Source: Arthrobacter gallicola (GTDB taxonomy: Bacteria > Actinomycetota > Actinomycetes > Actinomycetales > Micrococcaceae). Taken from it: a stretch of DNA of 64,000 nt. Both the position numbers and the translations under genes were made by a program. The notes beneath the pieces were generated by a model, which was given only the letters and a program-made list of their open reading frames with translations, was not told the origin of the DNA and did not search any database. Where the stretch lies: the NCBI RefSeq assembly GCF_014836775.1, contig NZ_JACSQD010000001.1, positions 172,255 to 236,254 of the forward strand. The letters run 5' to 3'. How positions within the stretch are numbered: the first letter of the stretch is position 1; each line of letters starts with the position of its first letter. Shown here piece by piece: positions 6,943 through 16,081 of the stretch.

Positions 6943-9900
6943 ATGGATGATCCTGTCAAAATGCGGTTGTTGCCGGAGTCTGATGCCAGCTACGGTGGGC
7001 GGTTCAGATACGACTCGGCCGAAGCGCTGGAGTCGGCGTTCACCACTGAGGCGGACAGACTCGAGGGACAGGCCGGGGCCAGGGCGGCTGCGGTCGCCAA
7101 CGCGAAAACGGACTTCCAGGGACATTTCTCGACGATCTTCAGCGACAACGCCGTTACCGCAGCCACAAGTGCAACGGATTTAGCCGGTGCACTGCGGGAG
7201 GCTGCTGGATTGGTGCGGCGTTTGATTACCCTCGCCGAGGAGGAAGACGCGCGGCGCAAAGAGAACAATGCCTGGGTCCAGGACTATCTCAACCGCAACG
7301 GGTGGGAGAAGTTCCAGGATTGGTGGACCGGCGGAGAAGACCGGCCAAATATGGATCCGGTTCCGGGCCCCTCCTTCCCCACCTCAGATCCCGTGGTGGG
7401 GACGCGGGCTCCGATGGTTGGGGCCGGTGGATACGGCGGGGGAACCTCCTCGGCGCGCCCGGATAATCTGTGGGCCTTCGCTGCCAGGACGCGTGAGTTG
7501 AACGATGAGTTGGCGTCCTCCGAGGGCAACCTCAACCACCGCATCTCCTGGTTCGAATCTGCGTGCGATTGGGGGAAGATCGATGCGTCCGGAGTGGTCC
7601 GGGCTTATCGCGAGTACTTGGAAGCGAACAGAAAAGATGCCGAGTGGGCGGATATTGTAGCGAACGCGTTCGCAGCGGCCGGCGGTACCGGGAACGTGTC
7701 CACGGTCTCCGACGCTGCCCTCGCGGCGTCGCTGGCCGCGGCCGGGGTGAGCGTGGGCCGGGACGGGCTGTCTATCGATCCGCCCACGGCCGCGGGTGCG
7801 ATGCCCAGCACCGGCTACGCTAATGACCCGGTGAACACCGCCACGGGTAACTTCATTGAGCCGGAAGCGGATCTGGGGTTCACCGGGACTGCTTCGAACC
7901 TGCTGCTGACCCGGATGTATAACTCGCTGGCCTCCGGGCTGGAAACCCCGGGTGTGTTTGGTCCGGGCTGGGCTTCGGTCCTGGATCAGCACCTGGTGCT
8001 CTCCGATGAGGGCTGCCGGTGGGTGCTGGCGGACGGCCGGGCCGTGGACTTCCCGCGCGACGGCGAGGGCTGGGCCCGCGGTGTGGGCGAGAATTACTGG
8101 TTGACCCGGGAACCGGTGACTGCGCCGGTCCTGGGGGAACTGACGTCCGTGCCCGCGGGCAGTACCGAGGTGCTGGTGGTCCGGGATAACCAGGGCTCCT
8201 GGTGGGCTTACACGCTGGCGGGTCAGTGGCTGGGCACCGGGGCCGGGCCCGGCCGCACCGTTTCCGTGCTGCGGGAGAACACGGCAGGTATCGGCGCAGC
8301 AGGTGTCGGTGAGGTGTACGGCGCTGCGGCCACCGCCGTCGTAAACCGTGTGGAGCATGTGCGGGGCCGGTTCCTGGACGTGGAGTACGTGGACGGGCTC
8401 GTGGCCGTGGTCCGGGCCTCGGACGGACGCCGGGTGGAGTACGGGTACGACGACGCCGGCCGGCTGGTCACGGTGACTACCGAAACCGGCACCCGCACCT
8501 ACCGGTGGAACGACGCCGGGCTGATCGACGCCGTCTACTCGGCTGCCGGGGTGCTGGAAGCGGAGAACACGTATGACGAGCAGGGCCGGGTGGTCCTGCA
8601 GGTGACCCAGCACGGGCGGCGGACCCGGTTCGCGTACCTTCCCGGCCGGGTCACCGTCGTTTCCGATGAGGACGGAACCCGGTCCAATTCCTGGATCGCT
8701 GATACCAAGGGCCGCCTGGTTGGGGTGCTGGATTCCCACGATCAGCGGCAGTCCATGGCCTACGATGCGCAGGGCAACCTGGTCTCCTTTACCGAGCGGG
8801 ACGGTTCCGTCACGGTCCATGCCTATGACGAGCGCGGCCGGAAGACCCGGACTGTCACGGCCGAGGGCGCGGACCTGACCTACGGGTGGGATGAGCAGGA
8901 CCGGATCACCACCCTGGTTACCGAGTCCGGATCGGTGGTCACGTATGAGTATGCGGACGAGCTCAGCCGGGACCCGGCGGTCATCCTGGATCCCCTGGGC
9001 GGGCGTACCGAACTGACCTGGCAGGACGGACTGTTGCGTCGGGTTACCGATCCGGCCGGGGTGAGTGTTGGCTTCGAGTACGACGCTTACGGGGAGCTGA
9101 CCGCCACGTCCAATGCGGCAGGGGATACCGCACGGATTGTCCGTGACTCCGCCGGCCGGCCCGTCACAGCCATCAGTCCCTCTGGGGCGCAGACCCGCTT
9201 CACCTATGACGCTGCCGGGCTGCTGGTCCGGCGGGAGGACCCGGACGACGCTGCCTGGTCCTTCGAGCACGACGCCGCCGGCCGGATCACCGCCGTCGTC
9301 GCCCCAGACGGCGGCCGGACCGCCCTGGAGTACGCCGCCAACGGCGAACTGGTGCGCACCACGGACCCGCTGGGACGGAGCACTGAGCGGATCTTTGATG
9401 AGCTCGGCAATGTCACTGCCGCTATCCTGCCCGACGGCGCCCGCTGGGGCTTCACCCACGACACACTGTCCCGGCTGACCGGGATCACGGACCCGGCCGG
9501 GCATGACTGGATCCGGGAGTATGACAAGGTGGGGGCGCTGACCGCGGTCGTGGATCCCACCGGGGTGCGGATCGATGCGTCAACGGACCGGACGGCCGGG
9601 ACCGCAACGATCCGGGACGCGTTCTCCGCCGCGACCTATAGTTTCGATGAGTACGGGCGGCCCGTCCGGTCCGAGTCCGAGGACGGCACCGCGGAGCTGG
9701 TCACCTATGACGCCGCCGGGAACCCGGTGGAACTGCTCGACGGCGAGGGCGGGCTCACCGTCCTGGGCCGGGATGTTGCCGGGAAGATCACCACGATCAC
9801 CTCCCCCTCGGGGGCGGTGACCCGATACGAGTACGACGACTGCGGCCGGCCCTGGAAGACCACGGACCCGCTGGGCGCGGTCACGGAACTGAGCTACGAC

Positions 9901-12510
9901 GTCGATCAGCGGGTCGTGGCCCGGATCCTGCCGACCGGGGACACCGAGACGTTCGGCTACGACGCGTGCGGGCGGCTGGTACTGCGCCGCGGCCCCGGTG
10001 CGGGTGTGGCCCGGTACGGGTATGACAAGGCCGGGCGGCTGAGTTTCTGCCAGGATTCCTGGTACGGGACCCGCCGGTTTGTTTACAACCAGGCCGGGGA
10101 ACTGGTGGAGACGGTTAACGGTGTGGGCGGGCGGACCCGGTTCGAGTACGACGCCCGGGGCCGGCTGGTCCGGATCACCGACCCAACCGGCGGAGTCACC
10201 ATCCGCACGTATACGGACACGGATCAGGTCGGTTCGGTGACGGATCCGCTTGGCCGGGTCACCACCGCAACCTATGACCCTGCGGGGCGGCAGCACTCCC
10301 AGACGGATCCGGCCGGCAACACCACCACCTGGACGTATGACGCGGCGGGCCGGGAGAAGAGCACGTCGTTCAACGGGAGACTGCTGTGCAGTGTTGACCG
10401 GGACGCCATGTCCCGGCGGGTGGTCATCACTGATCACACCGGGGATGACGGGCTGGTCGTGGAGCACGAGCTCGGTTTTGACCGGCGCGGTCAGCTGACG
10501 TCCCGGACCAGGGGCGGGCAGGGGTTGTCCTGGTCTTATGATGCGGACGGGCACCGGACCGGGTTCACCGACACCACCGGTACGACGACCACCTATTCCC
10601 GTGATGCTGCCGGCCGGGTGACGACGGTCCACAATCCCCGGCTGGGCGAGGCAACGTTTACCCATGATGCGTCCGGTCGCCTGACCGCTGTGTCGGCGGG
10701 GGAGCTGGTGCAGGAGTGGGAGTATCGGAACGGGTTCCTGGCCGAGCACACCCGCACGGATCTTTCGGATTCTGCTGCGTCAGCGGATGTCACGCTGATC
10801 GGCCGGGACGAGGATGGCCGGATCACGGGCCTGACCCGTGCCGGGGCGGTGACCCGGTATGGGTATGACGGTGCGGGGCAGCTGGTGGATGCGGCGACCA
10901 CGCCTTTGGGGGAGTCCGGTGCTGCGTCCTCGGCCCGGACACAGGTCTCGGAGTGGCAGTACGACGGCGGTGGGCGTTTGGTGCGGGAGTTCACCCCGGC
11001 CGGACCCCGATCGTTTGCTTATGATGCGGCCGGCCAGCTGGTCTCGGTGACCGAACCGGACGGGTCCCGGACCGAGTATGTCTACGACGGGTTGGGCCGC
11101 CGTTCCCGGCTGATCGGCCCGGACGGGTCCTGGACCGAGTACGCGTGGGGTGAGACCGGGTATCTGCGCGGCACGGTGGACCGGACCCCGGATGGGGAGA
11201 AGGTTGCCGGGCATGAACTGTGGGTGGATGCCCTGGGTGAACTCGCTTCGGTGGACGGGTGCCCGGTCTGGTGGGATACCGCCAACCCGGTTCCGACTCT
11301 GGCGGGGGTCGGGTCGGAGCAGGTGCTGAATCTGCCCGGCGGTGTGACCGGGGTCGGAGAATCGTGGCTGGCGCCGGGGTGGCGTGCCGCCCGACCCACC
11401 GATCAGGCTGACCCGTGGGCGGTGCTGGGGGTGTCGGTGGTTCCGGAACCGGGTGCAGGTGCCGGGATGGGTACCCCGGGGGCGTTGTCCGGGTTGTCCG
11501 GGCCGGCGGGGATGCTGCCGTCCGGGGTGAGCCTGACCGGTGGCGGCGGCCTGGAGATCGCGGGCCTGGAATGGCTCGGCGCCCGCGCGTATGACCCCAT
11601 GGTTCGTGGTTTCTTGTCCACGGATCCGCTGGCACCTGTGCTGGGTGCTGGGTGGGACGGGAACCCGTACTCCTACGCCGGGAACAACCCGCTGAACGCT
11701 ACGGATCCCAGCGGCTTGCGGCCGTTGACGGATGAGGAACTGAAGGCCCTCGATAAGTCGGTGGGAAGCCACTGGGAATATGTGGTTGCGGGGGCGGCGA
11801 TTGTTGTCGGCGTTGCGCTGATGTTCACTGGTGTGGGTGGCCCGGTGGGTGTGGCGCTGATTGGTGCGGCTTCCGGTGCGTTGATCAGTGGTGGCGTCAC
11901 GATTGCCAAGGAAAAAACAGTGAACGGGCAGGTGGACTGGGGCAAGGTGGGGACGAATGCCCTCATTGGGGGTGCGTCCGGCTTCGTCGGCGGTGGGGCA
12001 GCAGGCGTTATGTCCAGGTTCGCGCCGTCAGTGGCAAAAACCGGGACGGGAGCGGCGCAGTCAGTTCTTCGCTCTGCGTTCAGCAGCACAGGACGGGCCG
12101 CAACAGCAGCAGGGGCATCTGGTGCTACGTCCAACGTTGCGGACTACCACTACAACTACATCGGGGAAAAAAACGTGATGGGATACCTCGGAAATGCCGC
12201 AACCGGCTTTGGAACCAGTGCCGGCTTCGGAATTTTAGGCAGCAAGGTGACCGCAGCTGCGGCCTCACGGTTGCCGATAACCCCCGTCTATCCTGAAGGT
12301 CTGAGTAGCCACGCAGTGGCGCCCAACGTCGCACGCTGGACAACGGGGGTCACGGAGGGGTTGGACCGAGTAATAGGTGCGGTCGGAGGAACTGCTAATC
12401 AGGCCGTTCGACCGGGAGGTTCAAGTTTCGAAGACTACGTCGTCGCTGGCACACTAGGATTCATCAATGGAGCAGACGGTCCTACTGTGGGAGTGCATCG
12501 AGCGCCTTAG
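6943..12510 (+). CDS. RHS-repeat polymorphic toxin, full length (1855 aa)
   Basis: A very large secreted effector. Residues 1-280 are mostly helical with Trp motifs ('NGWEKFQDWWTGG', 'RISWFESACDWG') and probably form a type VII-compatible N-terminus. From about residue 294 a DUF6531-type domain starts ('DPVNTATGNFIEPEADLGF'). About 25 or more YD repeats ('YDAAGR..', 'FTYDAAGLL..') run to about residue 1400; these build the RHS shell. The conserved core 'RAYDPMVRGFLSTDP...NPYSYAGNNPLNATDPSG' lies at about 1547-1595, followed by about 255 variable residues. That tail is Gly/Ala-rich and hydrophobic ('VGVALIGAASGALISGG'), then 'DYHYNYIGEKN', ending in a short segment matching no toxin family I know. 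I chose the ATG at 6943 because a G-run precedes it; the frame is open from 6868. Confidence 0.9.
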   Translation: MDDPVKMRLLPESDASYGGRFRYDSAEALESAFTTEADRLEGQAGARAAAVANAKTDFQGHFSTIFSDNAVTAATSATDLAGALREAAGLVRRLITLAEEEDARRKENNAWVQDYLNRNGWEKFQDWWTGGEDRPNMDPVPGPSFPTSDPVVGTRAPMVGAGGYGGGTSSARPDNLWAFAARTRELNDELASSEGNLNHRISWFESACDWGKIDASGVVRAYREYLEANRKDAEWADIVANAFAAAGGTGNVSTVSDAALAASLAAAGVSVGRDGLSIDPPTAAGAMPSTGYANDPVNTATGNFIEPEADLGFTGTASNLLLTRMYNSLASGLETPGVFGPGWASVLDQHLVLSDEGCRWVLADGRAVDFPRDGEGWARGVGENYWLTREPVTAPVLGELTSVPAGSTEVLVVRDNQGSWWAYTLAGQWLGTGAGPGRTVSVLRENTAGIGAAGVGEVYGAAATAVVNRVEHVRGRFLDVEYVDGLVAVVRASDGRRVEYGYDDAGRLVTVTTETGTRTYRWNDAGLIDAVYSAAGVLEAENTYDEQGRVVLQVTQHGRRTRFAYLPGRVTVVSDEDGTRSNSWIADTKGRLVGVLDSHDQRQSMAYDAQGNLVSFTERDGSVTVHAYDERGRKTRTVTAEGADLTYGWDEQDRITTLVTESGSVVTYEYADELSRDPAVILDPLGGRTELTWQDGLLRRVTDPAGVSVGFEYDAYGELTATSNAAGDTARIVRDSAGRPVTAISPSGAQTRFTYDAAGLLVRREDPDDAAWSFEHDAAGRITAVVAPDGGRTALEYAANGELVRTTDPLGRSTERIFDELGNVTAAILPDGARWGFTHDTLSRLTGITDPAGHDWIREYDKVGALTAVVDPTGVRIDASTDRTAGTATIRDAFSAATYSFDEYGRPVRSESEDGTAELVTYDAAGNPVELLDGEGGLTVLGRDVAGKITTITSPSGAVTRYEYDDCGRPWKTTDPLGAVTELSYDVDQRVVARILPTGDTETFGYDACGRLVLRRGPGAGVARYGYDKAGRLSFCQDSWYGTRRFVYNQAGELVETVNGVGGRTRFEYDARGRLVRITDPTGGVTIRTYTDTDQVGSVTDPLGRVTTATYDPAGRQHSQTDPAGNTTTWTYDAAGREKSTSFNGRLLCSVDRDAMSRRVVITDHTGDDGLVVEHELGFDRRGQLTSRTRGGQGLSWSYDADGHRTGFTDTTGTTTTYSRDAAGRVTTVHNPRLGEATFTHDASGRLTAVSAGELVQEWEYRNGFLAEHTRTDLSDSAASADVTLIGRDEDGRITGLTRAGAVTRYGYDGAGQLVDAATTPLGESGAASSARTQVSEWQYDGGGRLVREFTPAGPRSFAYDAAGQLVSVTEPDGSRTEYVYDGLGRRSRLIGPDGSWTEYAWGETGYLRGTVDRTPDGEKVAGHELWVDALGELASVDGCPVWWDTANPVPTLAGVGSEQVLNLPGGVTGVGESWLAPGWRAARPTDQADPWAVLGVSVVPEPGAGAGMGTPGALSGLSGPAGMLPSGVSLTGGGGLEIAGLEWLGARAYDPMVRGFLSTDPLAPVLGAGWDGNPYSYAGNNPLNATDPSGLRPLTDEELKALDKSVGSHWEYVVAGAAIVVGVALMFTGVGGPVGVALIGAASGALISGGVTIAKEKTVNGQVDWGKVGTNALIGGASGFVGGGAAGVMSRFAPSVAKTGTGAAQSVLRSAFSSTGRAATAAGASGATSNVADYHYNYIGEKNVMGYLGNAATGFGTSAGFGILGSKVTAAAASRLPITPVYPEGLSSHAVAPNVARWTTGVTEGLDRVIGAVGGTANQAVRPGGSSFEDYVVAGTLGFINGADGPTVGVHRAP
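11038..11754 (+). repeat. RHS core segment repeated in the displaced tip
   Basis: The DNA encoding the last YD repeats and the conserved core is collinear and highly similar to 14074-14802. The only length difference is a 12-bp tandem duplication (GGGTCCCGGACC) in the second copy. Such a shared core allows recombination that swaps the toxin tail. Confidence 0.85.
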
Positions 12511-12539
12511 AGTCACTAGACAAGGGCCGGGAGAAGAAT

Positions 12540-12992
12540 ATGGGTAATTTCAGCGAAGGCCATGCAAACGGTCTGCCGGGTGGTAAATCTCCGGAGCAGT
12601 TACGTAAAGATCGATGGGTATTTTGGGGAATCGTTTCCGTGGTGCCCGTTCTGGGTCTTTTTGTAGTGGGTGGCCCCTGGGCCATAGGAAAATACGACGA
12701 GGGCCATCGGACGCGGATCGAGTGCACCGTTACGGATGCTAACGGAGGCGTTTCGTCAGCCAGCGCACGAGGCGCCGCCTCTTGGTCTCAGGTGCTGATT
12801 GAATCATCGGACTGCGGAACGCTGACGCTTTCCTCGGGAATCACTGAGTCGAATCGTGATGATATAGCTGCCGAGCTGGCCCAAGGCGGACTCTATACCT
12901 TTGAAATAGGGGAGGCGACCAACTCACTTCGCTGGCTGACTGACGTCACCGGGACAATTCCCAAAGTATGGTCTTTCGAGAAGGTCGGCTGA
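12540..12992 (+). CDS. Small membrane protein, candidate immunity protein of the full-length RHS toxin
   Basis: This 150-residue protein has a charged N-terminus, one membrane segment ('VFWGIVSVVPVLGLFVVGG', about residues 27-46) and an extracytoplasmic-looking domain with two Cys ('IECTVTDANGG', 'ESSDCGTLTLSSGI'). It starts 29 bases after the RHS stop with a clear GGGAGAAG Shine-Dalgarno, the position of an immunity gene in polymorphic-toxin loci. I recognise no family. The immunity role is inferred only from position and size; the membrane anchor would suit a toxin acting at or across the membrane. Confidence 0.75.
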   Translation: MGNFSEGHANGLPGGKSPEQLRKDRWVFWGIVSVVPVLGLFVVGGPWAIGKYDEGHRTRIECTVTDANGGVSSASARGAASWSQVLIESSDCGTLTLSSGITESNRDDIAAELAQGGLYTFEIGEATNSLRWLTDVTGTIPKVWSFEKVG

Positions 12993-13055
12993 GACCGGTT
13001 TTTGAACTTGCGCAATTCGGTCAAAATCGGTGCAGTTTGAGGAGCGGTCGAATTA

Positions 13056-13195
13056 GTGGGAAAAGGTACTCAGTATAAGGTCCGGGGTATGTTAGTTTTC
13101 GGCGTCGTACTGTTGGCCGCAACCGTGGCGGTCATAAGTGCCGGGTCTCAGGACCATGTGGAACGGGAAGCAGCGGTGCTGGTGGCTGGCCTGGA
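13056..13195 (+). pseudogene. Truncated membrane-protein gene joined to toxin-tail remnant
   Basis: A GTG start with GAGGAG upstream opens a frame with one membrane segment ('GMLVFGVVLLAATVAVISAG'). After about 46 codons the frame runs into DNA that, in other frames, encodes an RHS toxin tail, so the 126-residue reading to 13436 is probably a chimera. The N-terminal piece is probably a cut-off immunity-type gene. The junction near 13195 is approximate. Confidence 0.5.
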
Positions 13196-13495
13196 GGCTA
13201 TCTGGCTCCCACGACGGGGCGTTTCTCCGGAATCATTCAGTTCGGAATCGGCGCGGGAAGCTCGGTTGCCGGTGGATTCGTCGATAGCGGCCTCTCAGGT
13301 CAGGGGTACTCCGCTGTCGATATTAGCTTCAATGTTTGACCGGGGGAGGTCCGACCCGTTTCCCCGGAGCCTCAGAGTTGAGTCCAAATCCTGGATGGGG
13401 GACGCACGCTATGGCCGCCTATGGTGGAGCCCATGAGGACGTTATTGTAGAGAGTTCAGAGTTCATATTTGAAGAGATTGGATGGCTGCCGTAGA
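13196..13495 (+). pseudogene. Remnant of an RHS toxin tail (C-terminal end)
   Basis: Two blocks match the end of the displaced RHS tail further on. Frame 13250-13339 gives 'GAGSSVAGGFVDSGLSGQGY' against 'TAGSSAAGGFVDGMISGQGY'. Frame 13369-13495 gives 'SELSPNPGWGTHA...' and 'DVIVESSEFIFEEIG' against 'SELGTPRGAHA...' and 'AVIVDSGKYVIEENF'. The blocks are in different frames, so the remnant is broken. Its stop (13493-13495) overlaps the start of the next immunity-type gene by 14 bases, as in an original toxin-immunity pair. Confidence 0.65.
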
Positions 13496-13910
13496 AAATG
13501 AAAAAGACGATTCGTCACGGACGGGCGGCGTTGCGAGCCCGCTTACCGAGCAGGATTTAATTCTAGGTAAGAAGGCATCGAGGTTCATAGACGTCGTCAT
13601 CGTAATCGCATTCACTATTTCCCTCGGATTGGCGGTCTATGTATTCATAAGTGTTCCATTGGCTACCATGCTTCCGTACAGTGGACAGTACGGCAGGAAC
13701 GGTATACCGATGCCAATTGCCGTATCTCCTGCCCCGATTGGACTCTTTGTTCTGTGGCGCCAAGGTAGGAAGCCGGATGCCCACCACATGCGCAAGGGAT
13801 CACGCATTGGGGTTTATACCTTCGGAACGCTGGTCGTCGGAGGGATTGTCTATACCCAGTGGATTCTCGTTGAGGCACTATTGATCGAAGGCGGCGCCCT
13901 GCCCGGATAG
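13482..13910 (+). CDS. Three-segment membrane protein, immunity-type paralogue A (142 aa)
   Basis: After a soluble N-terminus ('LTEQDLILGKKASRF') there are three membrane segments, about residues 36-57, 78-92 and 110-130, separated by a conserved loop 'LPYSGQYGRNGIPMPIAV' and a basic loop 'AHHMRKGSRIG'. It ends 'EALLIEGGALPG'. The protein aligns over its whole length with the gene at 15635, and both sit directly behind the same kind of RHS tail, so they are probably cognate immunity proteins of one toxin family (inference). GAAGAG about six bases upstream is a modest ribosome site. Base composition looks more AT-rich than the RHS core. Confidence 0.75.
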   Translation: MAAVENEKDDSSRTGGVASPLTEQDLILGKKASRFIDVVIVIAFTISLGLAVYVFISVPLATMLPYSGQYGRNGIPMPIAVSPAPIGLFVLWRQGRKPDAHHMRKGSRIGVYTFGTLVVGGIVYTQWILVEALLIEGGALPG

Positions 13911-14073
13911 TTTGTGTCCGGCAAGTCGGTCATAGACTCGATATCGATGGGCACCGCTATTGTTTTCAATCAAGCGGCTGACGTCAGCTGTCAAAGATTG
14001 CAGGTCTTCGTAGAGAATCCCATTGCCGCGCATCGCGAAGAGAAGACCGGAGGTACCCGGACGAGAGCCATAT

Positions 14074-14802
14074 TTGGTCTCGGTGCCGGAGCCGGACGGG
14101 TCCCGGACCGGGTCCCGGACCGGGTATGTGTATGACGGGCTGGGACGCCGTTCCCGGCTGATTGGCCCGGACGGGTCCTGGACGGAATACGTCTGGGGTG
14201 AGTCCGGGTATCTGCGCGGCACGGTCGACCGCACCCCCGATGGCGGTGAAACCGCCGGGCATGAACTCTGGGTGGATGCCCTGGGTGAACTCGCCTCGGT
14301 GGATGGGTGCCCGGTGTGGTGGGATACCGCGAACCCGGTGCCAACCCTGGCGGGTATCAGCGATCAGCAGGTGTTGAACCTGCCCGGTGGCGTCACCGGT
14401 TTCGGCGAGGCGTGGCTGGCGCCGGGGTGGCGTGCCGCCCGACCCACGGACGCAACCGATCCGTGGGCGGTGCTGGGCATGTCTATGGTCCCGGAACCTG
14501 GTGCAGCTGCCGGGATGGGCGCTGCGGGTGCGTTGTCCGGGTTGTCCGGGCGGGCGGGGATGCTGCCGTCCGGGGTGAGCCTGACCGGTGGCGGCGGCCT
14601 GGAAATCGCGGGCCTGGAATGGCTCGGTGCCCGGGCCTATGACCCCGTGGCCCGTGGTTTCCTCTCCACGGATCCTCTGGCCCCGGTGCTCGGCGCGGGG
14701 TGGGACGGGAATCCGTATGCGTATGCGGGGAATAATCCGCTGAACGCCACCGATCCGACGGGCTTGCGGCCGATGACGGATGAGGAGCTGAAGAACCTCG
14801 AC
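14074..14802 (+). repeat. Second copy of the RHS core segment
   Basis: It is collinear with 11038-11754 apart from a 12-bp tandem duplication near 14095-14120. The direct orientation and a spacing of about 3.0 kb allow deletion or tail replacement by homologous recombination. Confidence 0.85.
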
Positions 14803-15634
14803 GATCCCAGGGGCGCCTTCCTGGCTGCTGCGGGGGATTGGTGGGGGAAGTACGGCGAATACGTTATCGGCGGGGCCATGGTGCTCGCCGGTGGTTTGCT
14901 CATCGCTACCGGTGGGGGTAGTGCGCTGGGGGTAATGCTGATGAGTGCTGGCGCAGACACGATCATTCAGAAGGCCACGACGGGTTCGGTGGACTGGGGG
15001 GCAGGTTGCGGTTACGGGCGCAGTAGGCTTCATGGCTGGCCCGGTGGCTGGAAAGGTGGGCGGGATGGTCACTTCTGGACTCGGCCGTATGTGCGCCTCT
15101 CAAACCGGCACCGCGATTTCAAGTGCTGCGTCCCGCGCCGGGACCGCTGTCACTTCCGCCGTTTCACACATCAGCCCCGGCGCAGGGGCCGCTGTGGCAC
15201 GGGTGCCCGCGGGCCAGATAGCGAACCACGCAATCGCCGATGGTACTACTGGAGCAATCATCAATTCCGGGCAGTACCTGGTCACCGCGGATGACAGGAG
15301 TCCTCTGGGTCTCGCGGGCGCAGCTGCCAACGGTGCCGTCAGCAACGTGACCAATGCGCCTGCTCAGCACATCTTTGGTCATTCCAGCACGAACTTTGAA
15401 AGAACGATCCGGCACACAGCCACGGCGGGTAGTTCTGCGGCTGGAGGTTTCGTTGACGGAATGATATCCGGTCAGGGGTACGGTCCAGAACGACTGCTGT
15501 TAGACGCCGGCGGTGGACTGACAGTTTCTGAACTCGGTACCCCCCGAGGCGCTCATGCTGCCTCCACATATACGGAAATACATGCAGCCGTTATTGTTGA
15601 CAGCGGAAAGTACGTCATTGAGGAGAACTTTTTA
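14074..15634 (+). pseudogene. Displaced (orphan) RHS tip: core plus alternative toxin tail
   Basis: The region has no start codon of its own. It begins at 14074 inside what was the last YD repeats ('LVSVPEPDGSR'), carries the complete RHS core ('RAYDPVARGFLSTDP...NNPLNATDPTG') and a different tail of about 280 residues: hydrophobic 'YVIGGAMVLAGGLLIATGGG', then Gly/Ala-rich helices, 'TTGAIINSGQYL' and the ending 'VIVDSGKYVIEENF'. The tail is broken by one extra G in a six-G run at 14996-15001; removing it restores 'SVDWGQVAVTGAVGFMAGP'. Such silent tips are known in RHS/Cdi loci as a store of alternative toxins. Confidence 0.8.
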
Positions 15635-16057
15635 GTGACTAGGCGAAACGTTGTTTCCGAAGGCGGGAGCAGCGCATTGCGTGGTTCCCTGACCGAGCGC
15701 GACCTGCTGTTGGGGAAGAGGGCGATAAGGATCGTAACTATCCTCGGCGTTGTCGCGTTCGTGGTGTGTGTAGGAATGGCCGTATACGTTTTTCAAAACG
15801 TGCCTGTGGACACGAGGTTGCCGTACTCGGGCAGATTCGGGCGCAGCGGAATGCCTATGCCCTTCGCGATAGGTGTCATCCCGGTGGCGCTGATCGTCCT
15901 CGTGCGTCCCAGCACCAGCCGCAGGGCGCACCATATGGGCAAGAAGTCACGTATAGGCTATTACATTCTGCTGCCGCCGATGCTTCTTGGGGCGGTGTAC
16001 GGGCAGTTTGTGATGGCTGAATTGCTGATGATCGAGAGCGGAGCCCTTCCGGGGTAA
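15635..16057 (+). CDS. Three-segment membrane protein, immunity-type paralogue B (140 aa)
   Basis: It is a paralogue of the 13482 gene: 'LTERDLLLGKRAIR', membrane segments at about residues 33-53, 76-90 and 108-130, the same 'LPYSGRFGRSGMPMPFAI' loop, 'AHHMGKKSRIG', and the ending 'AELLMIESGALPG'. The GTG at 15635 is chosen because GAGGAG lies about ten bases upstream and the protein then matches its paralogue end to end. No stop separates the toxin tail from this gene: the frame is open from 14945, so a tail-immunity fusion could be made. The immunity role is inferred. Confidence 0.75.
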   Translation: MTRRNVVSEGGSSALRGSLTERDLLLGKRAIRIVTILGVVAFVVCVGMAVYVFQNVPVDTRLPYSGRFGRSGMPMPFAIGVIPVALIVLVRPSTSRRAHHMGKKSRIGYYILLPPMLLGAVYGQFVMAELLMIESGALPG

Positions 16058-16081
16058 TCCACTGACACGGGGGGGTATTGC

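Noticed and set aside
7384..9504. 706-codon minus-strand frame opposite the RHS gene
   Set aside because: Gly/Pro/Arg-rich shadow of the repeated YD codons, without its own ribosome site or motif.
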